DNA of 64,000 bases from Candidatus Pantoea soli (GTDB lineage: Bacteria > Pseudomonadota > Gammaproteobacteria > Enterobacterales > Enterobacteriaceae), in the NCBI RefSeq assembly GCF_007833795.1, contig NZ_CP032702.1:3534001-3598000 (forward strand), read 5' to 3'. The notes beneath the pieces are model-generated. The model was not told where the DNA came from, did no database searches, and saw only the letters and a program-made list of their open reading frames with translations. Made by a program: the position numbers and the translations under genes. Below, one piece after another: positions 16,960 to 23,622 of the stretch; position 1 is the first letter of the stretch; each line of letters starts with the position of its first letter.

Positions 16960-18234
16960 ATGGAAGCACAATATTTTATCTCGGTGGTGCTGCCGGTTTA
17001 TAACGAAGCCGACCGTATTCACGCAGTGCTGGAATCGCTGCTGCAGCAGCACTCGCCGGGTGGATTATTCACGCTGGATAATCTGGAAATTATTATCGTT
17101 GATAATAATTCCACCGACAATTCAGTGGCCCTGGTACAGGCTTTTGCTGACAGGCATCCGCTGTTGCGCCTCCACCTGCTGCATGAAACGGTGCAGGGAG
17201 TCTCGTCAGCGCGTAAAAAAGGCATGGATGACGCTGCGCAGCGTGCCCGGCTGCGTGATGCCACCAGCGGCCTGGTGCGAAAACACTATATTTTATCCGC
17301 CGATGCCGACTGCACCGTCGATGCACGCTGGATTGATGAGCTGGTCGGCACCCTGATTACCCAACGGGGCGATCTCTGCACCTGCCATTACTACTATGCC
17401 GCGGAAGATTTTCGCGAGCGCCCGCGCCTGTACGCTGAGATAGAGAAAACGCTGCGCTGCCGGCACGTTTCGTTTTCGCTGTTTGGCGGTTTTCCTGACG
17501 GCAAAGGCTTCGGTATTGAAAGGCAGATGTATGAAAAAGTCGGCGGTATCGAAATTTTTTACCAGCTGAAAAACGGTGACTTTGTTGAGCATCTGTCGGA
17601 TGACTGGGATTTCGGTATCAAAGCGATCGCCGCCGGCGCCAGACCGGTGTATGCACCGCGCTCGCGGGTAAAGATTAACAGCCGTCGCGTGGATAACCTG
17701 CTGCATGAGGTGATCGAGGGCGTGGCGTATGGCCATCGCGGCACCATCATTATGCGGGATGTCCGGCCTGACTCTGCCATGCTGACCTTTGTTAACGATA
17801 TTACACCAGCGCAGGCGCAACAGGCCTGGCACTACTCCATCAAAGATTATGTGCCTAAAAATCTGATCCTGCCGGTGCTGCTGAATCCGGCCTTGCTGCG
17901 GGAAAATGCCGCGGTGATTGATTTCTTCACGCCGCCTGTCGCCGAACAGCTGTTTGTGCGCATTCATCAGATGATGCAGGAGATGAGCATCACCGATTTT
18001 CTGCCTATCCACAGTTATAAGACGCCCGCTTTTCGCCTCTATTTTGAGTTCCGCCATGCGCTGTTTGCTGCGCTGCGCCGCGCAGTGGGCGCAGAGATTG
18101 GCGAACCCCCGCCGCTGCCCGCCTGCCTGGCGCGGGTGCCGCAGGCCGATTTCAACCGTTTCGTCTGGTATTACTGTGAAGACCGGGAGTCCGGCGAAGC
18201 GCACAATTACTTTGCGAACGGAGGCGTATTCTGA
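16960..18234 (+). CDS. GT-A glycosyltransferase, family 2
   Basis: The protein (424 residues) starts at ATG 16960, six bases after AGGAG and ten after the previous stop. The N-terminal 240 residues form a family 2 domain: ISVVLPVYNEADRI, the nucleotide-binding VDNNSTDNS, and the metal-binding SADADC (Asp115, Asp117), then a likely catalytic acid in HLSDDWDFG. The C-terminal 180 residues match nothing I recognise and have no obvious membrane helix, so it probably works on a soluble acceptor. Its stop overlaps the next start by one base, implying translational coupling with the radical SAM gene. Confidence 0.84.
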   Translation: MEAQYFISVVLPVYNEADRIHAVLESLLQQHSPGGLFTLDNLEIIIVDNNSTDNSVALVQAFADRHPLLRLHLLHETVQGVSSARKKGMDDAAQRARLRDATSGLVRKHYILSADADCTVDARWIDELVGTLITQRGDLCTCHYYYAAEDFRERPRLYAEIEKTLRCRHVSFSLFGGFPDGKGFGIERQMYEKVGGIEIFYQLKNGDFVEHLSDDWDFGIKAIAAGARPVYAPRSRVKINSRRVDNLLHEVIEGVAYGHRGTIIMRDVRPDSAMLTFVNDITPAQAQQAWHYSIKDYVPKNLILPVLLNPALLRENAAVIDFFTPPVAEQLFVRIHQMMQEMSITDFLPIHSYKTPAFRLYFEFRHALFAALRRAVGAEIGEPPPLPACLARVPQADFNRFVWYYCEDRESGEAHNYFANGGVF

Positions 18235-19655
18235 TGCGAGCGAACTGGCTGCAATCCCTGCAGGATATTGATCGCCACTATCCGCGTCCGGCGATATGTG
18301 ATGTGCTGAGCCGGCCGGAAAACGCCGATCTGCTGGAATACGTGGTGCGCGATCCGTTCGGCTGCCACGTTTTTCCCGGCGACATTGATGACTTTCCTCT
18401 GCCCCATTTTTTCCGCGCCATGCAGGAAAGCCTGGCGCGCGCGCCTTATCTGCATCTCTGGGCTTATATCCCTACCTGCCGTTATAAGTGCCATTTCTGC
18501 CAGTTCCCTACGGTCATTGTGAACCCGCAGTCTCCGCGCGCACCGGCACTGTTCCGCGATGTCGTGGATCGCAATATACAGGAAGCCCGTATGTGGCTGG
18601 CGCAGTTGCCGGCGCTGAGCGAGGTGCCGGTCGGCGAATTTAACCTGTTTGGCGGCACGCCTTCCCTGCTGCCACCGGAAGAGCTGCAGCGGCTGATGCA
18701 ATTCTACCGTGACAACTTTACTTTCCGTGACGCCACCCTGCGCTTTGAAGGCGAGCCCGGCACGCTGACGCGGCCCTTCCTGGCGCAGCTGCGGGAACTG
18801 GGTTTCAGTAAGCTCTCCTTTGGTGCGCAGTCGTTTTCTGACCGGCTGATCAAAGGCTGCGGTCGCCTGCATCAGGCAGAGACCTGTTATCAGGTGATCC
18901 GCGATGCGCGCGAACTGGGGTTTGCCTTAATCAGCGTAGATCTGATGTACGGCCTGCCCGCGCAAACGGTGGATGACGTGCGCGACGATCTGCAGCAGGC
19001 ACGCGCGCTGGATTTATCCCATCTGGTTTTTACCAAGCTGCATATGAAGCCGTTTGCGGAAACCCGCACCGGCGTCTCTGCCGCTGGTGAAAATGCCTGG
19101 CAGCGCCGCGATGCCACGCTGCCCAGTCTGGGACAGCAGTATCAGATGCGCGCCCTGGCCGAGCAGTGGCTGGACGGTGACTATCTGGAGCATCCCACGA
19201 TGTACTTTCATCATCGCTCCGCCGCCCCGGAAAAGTGGAAAGCGATGATTACCGATCTCGATCAGCAGGTGCCTGAAGTGGCAATTGGGCTGGGCGGCAG
19301 CTCCAAATGTGCCGGCGCTGAACTGATCAACCTGACCGATTACGCCGCCTATCAGCGCGCGCTGGACAATGGTCAGCAGCCGGTGGACTCCGTACGCGGT
19401 ATGTCACCGGCGCAGCAGGCCATCAACGGCTGCAAGATGGCGCTATCCAGCCTGCAGCCGCTGGATGACGCGGTTTTCCGGCAAAAGTTTGGCGTCAGCC
19501 TGTTTTCCCAGCCGGTCATTGCCCGCGCGCTGGCAGAACTGCAGCAGCACGGCTTGCTGCATCGCCGTGACCAGACCGTGAGGCTGACGCCTGCCGGACG
19601 TGTGCTGGTCGAAGCTATTATCAACACCCGCTTTGATGCTTCCCTGAACCTTTAA
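18234..19655 (+). CDS. HemN-like radical SAM enzyme of unknown substrate
   Basis: The 473-residue protein carries the radical SAM cluster motif TCRYKCHFC (Cys82, Cys86, Cys89) and HemN-family hallmarks: FNLFGGTPSLLPPEEL, the FGAQSF segment, VDLMYGLPAQT, and a C-terminal winged HemN_C-like domain (residues about 385-460). It is neither a standard HemN nor HemW: about 65 residues precede the usual start of homology, and it sits among glycosyltransferases rather than haem genes. HemN-like enzymes also do methylation, cyclopropanation and haem ring opening, so the reaction is open. GGAGG precedes the start. Confidence 0.86.
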   Translation: MRANWLQSLQDIDRHYPRPAICDVLSRPENADLLEYVVRDPFGCHVFPGDIDDFPLPHFFRAMQESLARAPYLHLWAYIPTCRYKCHFCQFPTVIVNPQSPRAPALFRDVVDRNIQEARMWLAQLPALSEVPVGEFNLFGGTPSLLPPEELQRLMQFYRDNFTFRDATLRFEGEPGTLTRPFLAQLRELGFSKLSFGAQSFSDRLIKGCGRLHQAETCYQVIRDARELGFALISVDLMYGLPAQTVDDVRDDLQQARALDLSHLVFTKLHMKPFAETRTGVSAAGENAWQRRDATLPSLGQQYQMRALAEQWLDGDYLEHPTMYFHHRSAAPEKWKAMITDLDQQVPEVAIGLGGSSKCAGAELINLTDYAAYQRALDNGQQPVDSVRGMSPAQQAINGCKMALSSLQPLDDAVFRQKFGVSLFSQPVIARALAELQQHGLLHRRDQTVRLTPAGRVLVEAIINTRFDASLNL

Positions 19656-19682
19656 GCTACGGCAACGCGCCCGGAGTCTGCT

Positions 19683-20468
19683 ATGACCGCATCCGTTTAC
19701 ACGTTTTTCTATATTGCCATTGATAGTGAAGCGGGAGTCACGCCCCGCCAGTTTGAAACCTTTGTCCGGGAAAAAGGGGTACTGCTGCCCTGCTATCCTG
19801 GCTGGCGCTGGACGCTTTTCCGCGGTCTGCGCGGCGAGCGTACCGGCCAATACCTGATGCTGTTTGAAATGAACAGTGCCGCTCAGCGGGCACGGTTTAT
19901 GCGGGATGACGGCGAGCTGACCGCCGAAGCCGTGGCGTTCTGGCAGCGCTATCCGCAAGCGGATGCGCTGCTGGCTGAATGGCGACAGCTGGCAAGTTTT
20001 GCCCGGCGTCCCACCCTCTTTACCCATTTTAATGTGCTGGCGGAAAACACGCGCAGCGATGTCGGGCGCGGCCCGCGTTTTGCAGCCAGCAGCGGCACCG
20101 CACGGATTCTGGGCACGCACTATCTGGCGCTCAGGCCTGGCGTACAGCCGCACGATTTTGAGCAGTTTATCGCGCAGCATGCCAGCCGTATTGTGGATTA
20201 TCCCGGCTGGAAGTTTCATCTGCTGAAAGGCCACAGCGGTAACCGGCTGGATAACTATGTGGTGATGATGGAGATTGCGAGCGAAGCCGCGCTGACAGCG
20301 TTCTATCCACAGCCCGATATCGCCACCCCGCAGGCCGCGGCTTTTGCCCGCGCGCACCGCGATACCAAGCAGATGTATGAAGAGTGGAAGCAGCTGGCGT
20401 CGTTTTCCGGCTCGCCACAGCTTTACACCGACTATATCGCAGTAGCGGAAGCAGGCACCTGCGACTGA
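19683..20468 (+). CDS. Protein with two tandem copies of an unrecognised ~120-residue domain
   Basis: The 261-residue protein is an internal duplication. Copy one (about 5-120) and copy two (about 140-258) share the order aromatic strand, PRQFE/PHDFEQF helix, YPGWRW/YPGWKF strand, LFRGLRGER/LLKGHSGNR turn, YLMLFEM/YVVMMEI strand, and end in EWRQLASF / EWKQLASF. The strand-helix-strand pattern resembles the ferredoxin-like dimeric alpha-beta barrel (ABM/NIPSNAP-like), in which case two copies would form one barrel; this is an inference. No signal peptide or conserved cysteine is seen. It follows the radical SAM gene by 27 bp with GGAG before the start. Its 3' end is part of a tandem DNA repeat. 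Confidence 0.75.
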   Translation: MTASVYTFFYIAIDSEAGVTPRQFETFVREKGVLLPCYPGWRWTLFRGLRGERTGQYLMLFEMNSAAQRARFMRDDGELTAEAVAFWQRYPQADALLAEWRQLASFARRPTLFTHFNVLAENTRSDVGRGPRFAASSGTARILGTHYLALRPGVQPHDFEQFIAQHASRIVDYPGWKFHLLKGHSGNRLDNYVVMMEIASEAALTAFYPQPDIATPQAAAFARAHRDTKQMYEEWKQLASFSGSPQLYTDYIAVAEAGTCD

Positions 20469-20714
20469 ACCTGCTGGCGGGCAGCATGGGCGCATGCTTG
20501 CCCGGCAGGCGGCTCGCCACAGCTTTACACCCACTCTATCGCAGTGGCGGAAGCGGGCAGCTGCGACTGGACCTGCTGGCGGGCAGCTTGTGCACAGGCT
20601 TGTCCGGCAGGCGGCTCGCCACAGCTTTACACCGACTCTATCGCAGTGGCGGAAGCGGGCAACTGCGCCTGAATCTGCTGGCAGGCAGCCTGCGCGCATG
20701 ATTGCCAGGCAGGC
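20409..20714. repeat. Three tandem copies of a 102-bp unit
   Basis: Units start with GGCTCGCCACAGCTTTACAC at 20409, 20511 and 20613, spaced exactly 102 bp. The first unit covers the last 20 codons of the preceding gene; the others lie beyond its stop. As 102 is a multiple of three, the same frame continues as a cysteine-rich 34-residue repeat, except that TGA stands in copies one and three where copy two has TGG. Each unit also holds an inverted repeat; in copy one CTGGCGGGCAGCAT pairs almost fully with the sequence ending TTGCCCGGCAG. Confidence 0.92.
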
Positions 20715-20810
20715 GAACCGCTGCGGGCAGCTGCGTCGCCCTGGTGTTATCCGATGGCGGCAGATTGTCCGGCAGAGACGTGGCAATCCGCTGCAGCGGT
20801 CGCCGTCGGA
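20715..20810. other. Gap between the 102-bp repeats and the FAH gene
   Basis: Together with the repeats this makes 342 bases without a supported gene. The remainder is GC-rich and shows no further copy of the unit and no T-tailed terminator for either convergent gene. Confidence 0.5.
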
Positions 20811-21647
20811 TCAGGCAATGCGATGACGCAGGCGGCCGATTTTTTCGATTTCCACTTCAATCTCATCGCCCGGGAACATAAACAGCGGCGGCGTGCGTTT
20901 TTTTCCTACGCCACCCGGCGAGCCGGTGATAATGACATCACCCGGCGACAGCGGGCTGAACGCGGAGATGTATTCAATAATTTTAGCAACCGGATGCACC
21001 ATGCTGGCGGTGGTATCATTCTGCACTTCACGCTGGTTCAGCCAGGTTTTGATGCTCAGCTGCTGCGGGTCGGGAATCTCATCTGCGGTGGTCATCCACG
21101 GCCCAAAGCCGCCGGTCTGCTGCCAGTTTTTACCGGCAGTGAACCAGGTGAACTGCATATCGCGCACGGTGGCATCCATAAAGCAGCTGTAACCGGCCAC
21201 GTATTGCAGGGCGTCCTGGGCGTTAACCTGATAAGCCGCTTTGCCAATGATCACCGCCAGCTCCCCTTCGTAATCAAATTCCGCGGTGGTGGCCGGTTTC
21301 AGCAATGGCTGCTCGTGGGCGGCCAGCGAATCAGCGAAGCGGACAAACAGCGTCGGGGCATCCAGCGTCGCCGCAAACTCCTGACGCTTATCGGCGTAGT
21401 TCATACCGACGCAGAAGACTTTGCCCGGATTTTCAATGACCGGCAGAAAGCGTAGCGCGCTGAAAGGATAGTCCACCGGCTGGTGGCTGAACGCCGCCAG
21501 ATCGCGCAGGCCGTTGCGCTGCAGCAGTGATTTCAGATCCGGGCAGTCCGCACCCAGACGGAGCGTCAGATCGATCACGCCGTCAGATTGCACAATGCCA
21601 TAACGTTTGGTTGCCTGGTCACGAAGAGAAAAACTGCACAGTTGCAT
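20811..21647 (-). CDS. Fumarylacetoacetate hydrolase family protein
   Basis: The protein (278 residues) starts at ATG 21647 with GAGG ten bases upstream. It has the FAH fold: a small N-terminal domain, then KVFCVGMNYADK, FDYEGELAVIIGK (metal-binding acidic residues), AGYSCFMDATVRD, and SPGDVIITGSPGGVG near the C-terminus. Relatives hydrolyse or decarboxylate acyl-pyruvates (fumarylpyruvate, acylpyruvate, ring-cleavage products). An unusual basic GKKRTPP follows the glycine loop, where many relatives have VG..R/KPP as well. It converges with the tandem repeats. Substrate unknown. Confidence 0.88.
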   Translation of the reverse strand: MQLCSFSLRDQATKRYGIVQSDGVIDLTLRLGADCPDLKSLLQRNGLRDLAAFSHQPVDYPFSALRFLPVIENPGKVFCVGMNYADKRQEFAATLDAPTLFVRFADSLAAHEQPLLKPATTAEFDYEGELAVIIGKAAYQVNAQDALQYVAGYSCFMDATVRDMQFTWFTAGKNWQQTGGFGPWMTTADEIPDPQQLSIKTWLNQREVQNDTTASMVHPVAKIIEYISAFSPLSPGDVIITGSPGGVGKKRTPPLFMFPGDEIEVEIEKIGRLRHRIA

Positions 21648-21827
21648 GACTGCCTCGTTATTATCAGAAAATGGCGCGCAGGGTACCAAAAGCCAGCCGG
21701 AAAAGCGGTATGACCTGAGGATAAAGTAATTAATGTTTGTGAGTTTTGGTGTCGGAAGACGTCATGCGGGGGTGATAACCACCGGTCGTTCCCTGACCGC
21801 GATTATCGAGGGTATAGCGTTACGCGC
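21648..21827. other. Gap between the small-protein gene and the FAH gene
   Basis: No further gene is seen. It would hold the 3' part of the small-protein RNA and the promoter of the FAH gene. No T-tailed terminator is clear. Confidence 0.4.
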
Positions 21828-21905
21828 TTAGTGCAGCGCGCCCGGCGGTACGTGTTTAAAGGTTTCAACATAGGAACGAAACACGTAGCGGAAAAAACGT
21901 TTCAT
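21828..21905 (-). CDS. azuC: AzuC-like 25-residue small protein
   Basis: A 26-codon frame runs from ATG 21905 to TAA with AGGTG upstream. The peptide starts MKRFFRYVFRSYV and ends ETFKHVPPGALH. The ending matches the remembered ending of E. coli AzuC (KTFKDVPPGNMFR), as do the length and the basic, amphipathic N-terminal half. AzuC is a small membrane-associated protein reported to act on glycerol-3-phosphate dehydrogenase GlpD, encoded on a dual-function RNA (AzuCR). A strong promoter and a CRP-like site lie just upstream. The match rests on memory of one sequence; whether the RNA also base-pairs is unknown. Confidence 0.72.
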   Translation of the reverse strand: MKRFFRYVFRSYVETFKHVPPGALH

Positions 21906-21945
21906 GAGACACCTGATTCAAAATTTGTTGAATGATTACGCGAAA

Positions 21946-21995
21946 AGTATAGATCCCGCGCGTTTTTCACGCAAATTTTTTTGAACCAGATCACA
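21946..21995 (-). promoter_or_regulatory. Promoter and CRP-like site of the small-protein gene
   Basis: On the minus strand TTGCGT (21969-21974) and TATACT (21946-21951) are 17 bases apart, predicting a start near 21939, about 34 bases before the ATG. Immediately upstream, TGTGATCTGGTTCAAA (21980-21995) has one perfect and one imperfect half of the CRP consensus. Confidence 0.72.
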
Positions 21996-22004
21996 AAACG
22001 TCAT

Positions 22005-22577
22005 TCAGTTGAAGAGGCCAAGGTGCTCAGAAAGGATGGTACAGCCGATGCTGATCAGCACCACACCGCCCAGCACTTCCGCCCATTTCCCCAGTACCGG
22101 GCCAATAAAACGGCCAACCAGTACGCCGGTCGTGGCCATGAGGGTGGTGGCTGCGCCGATGGTCAGCGCCGTTAAAACAATATTGACCTGCAGGAAAGCC
22201 AGCCCTACGCCCACCGCCAGCGCATCGAGGCTGGTGGCCACGGCTGTCATCGCCAGCACCATAAATCCGTGGCGCTGAGGCGCTTCGCAGGGTTCACCGG
22301 CCGTCTGGCGAAAACCTTCCATTATCATCCGGCCGCCCAGAATACTCAGTAATCCGAACGCGACCCAGTGATCCCACGCCATGATAAAGTGGCTGGCCGC
22401 AAGGCCGATAGCCCAGCCAATCAGCGGCGTTAACATCTCAATGGCACCGAAGATCAACCCCGTACGCAAGGCTTCTTTAATACCGGGGCGATGCAGCGAC
22501 GCGCCTTTTCCCAGCGCCGCCGCGAAGGCATCCATCGACATGCCAAAGGCCAGAATCAGGGTTGCGATAAATGTCAT
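22005..22577 (-). CDS. mntP: Manganese efflux pump MntP
   Basis: The protein (190 residues, family length) starts at ATG 22577, giving [20 protein letters not shown], the conserved MntP opening. It has six hydrophobic helices and the duplicated acidic motifs GMSMDAFA and [11 protein letters not shown] within helices 1 and 4, which are thought to carry Mn2+ out across the inner membrane. Other matching blocks are [20 protein letters not shown] and [10 protein letters not shown]. An MntR-type operator lies in its promoter region; the manganese riboswitch found before E. coli mntP is not evident here. Confidence 0.96.
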   Translation of the reverse strand: MTFIATLILAFGMSMDAFAAALGKGASLHRPGIKEALRTGLIFGAIEMLTPLIGWAIGLAASHFIMAWDHWVAFGLLSILGGRMIMEGFRQTAGEPCEAPQRHGFMVLAMTAVATSLDALAVGVGLAFLQVNIVLTALTIGAATTLMATTGVLVGRFIGPVLGKWAEVLGGVVLISIGCTILSEHLGLFN

Positions 22578-22710
22578 GGTTTCATCATCAAAAGGCGGAT
22601 AAGACAATGAGGGCTGCACTTTGTCCGCATTTCAGGTTCGTCAGTGAAAAAGTGCGCGCAGTCTAGCACGCAACCCCGCTAAAAAAAAGACAGTAAAATC
22701 ATGGATTTAA

Positions 22711-22729
22711 GTATAGCAAAGGCTATAAC
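22711..22729 (-). promoter_or_regulatory. MntR operator upstream of mntP
   Basis: TATAGCAAAGGCTATA (22712-22727) agrees closely with the known MntR box of enterobacteria (ATAGCAAAGGCTAT core). It lies 135 bases upstream of the mntP start, near a likely promoter (TATACT on the minus strand overlaps its left arm). Confidence 0.85.
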
Positions 22730-22861
22730 TCTTAACTGCCGCTATTTATGCCGCTAAGTGAATGGAATAGAAGAATTTTCTGAAGGTGGTCGCTGCCGGG
22801 GATTGCACCGCAGCGCGGTTTTATGCGCTAATGCCCGCGCTAACAGATTTGGAATTGAGCC

Positions 22862-23107
22862 ATGAAAAACCCGTTCGAAACGCTGATCATTCCAGGCGGC
22901 ATTCTGCTGCTGGGCTTTCTTTCTGCGCTGCTGCTGCCTGCGCCTTCATTTGGACTGGCACTGGCCCGTCAGCTGCAGGAAACCCTGCATCTGCAGGATC
23001 TCAGTCAGCTTTACACCATCGTCTTTTGCCTGTGGTTTTTGCTGCTGGGGACGCTGGAATTTTTCCTGATTCGCTTTGTCTGGCGGCGCTGGTTTCAGCT
23101 GCGCTGA
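22862..23107 (+). CDS. Small inner-membrane protein of unknown function
   Basis: The 81-residue protein has two strong hydrophobic stretches: residues about 9-32 (LIIPGGILLLGFLSALLLPAP) and about 50-70 (YTIVFCLWFLLLGTLEFFLI), ending in the basic RFVWRRWFQLR. A two-helix membrane protein with a cytoplasmic basic tail is likely. Length and layout would suit the small enterobacterial DUF1158-type proteins, but I cannot confirm this. GGAAT lies upstream of the ATG. It is divergent from mntP across a region holding the MntR box, so manganese control is possible but unproven. Confidence 0.7.
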   Translation: MKNPFETLIIPGGILLLGFLSALLLPAPSFGLALARQLQETLHLQDLSQLYTIVFCLWFLLLGTLEFFLIRFVWRRWFQLR

Positions 23108-23275
23108 TGCGGTCGGGTCAGCGTCTTTTCCTGTGACAGATGCGCCGGCTGTGCCCACTTTCAGAATCACATAAATGTAACATTATTTTTACAGAAAACC
23201 CCGAAACATCAGGCAACATAAAACCCCTGCCATCTGCCACTTTCGCCAATAAGCTTATTTTACAAAGGCTTAAGT

Positions 23276-23291
23276 TGTGAGCCAGCTCACT
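23276..23291. promoter_or_regulatory. CRP-binding site upstream of mqo
   Basis: TGTGAGCCAGCTCACT matches the CRP consensus (TGTGA, six bases, TCACA) at nine of ten key positions. Confidence 0.75.
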
Positions 23292-23435
23292 GTCTGAATT
23301 TTATCCACATACAACCCTGCAACAAACGGATGTCGCTAAGCGCCTGAAAAAGGGATAAAAATCCCTTATAGCAACCGTGCCAGATTGATTAATTCTTATG
23401 CTGAATCATTTCTGCATTTAAAAAATAAACAAACG

Positions 23436-23463
23436 TTTAATTCCGATACGAGAATGTTATATT
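23436..23463 (+). promoter_or_regulatory. Candidate promoter of mqo
   Basis: TTTAAT (23436-23441) and TATATT (23458-23463) are 16 bases apart in an AT-rich stretch; transcription would start near 23470, giving a leader of about 150 bases. Confidence 0.45.
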
Positions 23464-23622
23464 CAGTGGCATATGCATAACGTGCAGTTAACCGTTATCG
23501 CCCCATGAATTTACCTGAATCTTAACCTTTGAGAGATAGCGCAACGCGCTCGTAAGAAGCGTGGCTATTTCGCCTGCGAACCTGTTGGGCTTCAGGTCAA
23601 CAGAGAGAGGAGATGTCGCCTC

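Larger units (their letters stand above)
23108..23622. other. 515-bp regulatory region before mqo
   Basis: No gene is supported here. It contains the CRP site and candidate promoter listed separately, a short hairpin AAGGGAT/ATCCCTT near 23350-23366 and a long leader (about 150 bases) before mqo with SD-proximal arms CTGTTG and CAACAG (23581-23602). Confidence 0.5.

Noticed and set aside
20460-20720. Selenocysteine reading of the TGA codons in the repeat units.
   Set aside because: The TGA is replaced by TGG in one copy, the protein before it is complete, and no selenoprotein family fits. A conserved SECIS could not be shown.
20500-20720. A ribosomally made precursor peptide built from the cysteine-rich 34-residue repeats.
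   Set aside because: No ATG or GTG with a ribosome site opens that frame after the first TGA, and the unit is explained by duplication of the gene end.
19443-20786. A 447-codon open frame on the minus strand across the end of the radical SAM gene, the duplicated-domain gene and the repeats.
   Set aside because: It is antisense to well-supported coding genes, has arginine- and cysteine-rich low-complexity content, no family match and no ribosome site. High GC makes such frames common.
22620-22860. yybP-ykoY manganese riboswitch before mntP.
   Set aside because: The conserved core was looked for by eye on both strands and not found; only the MntR box is clear.
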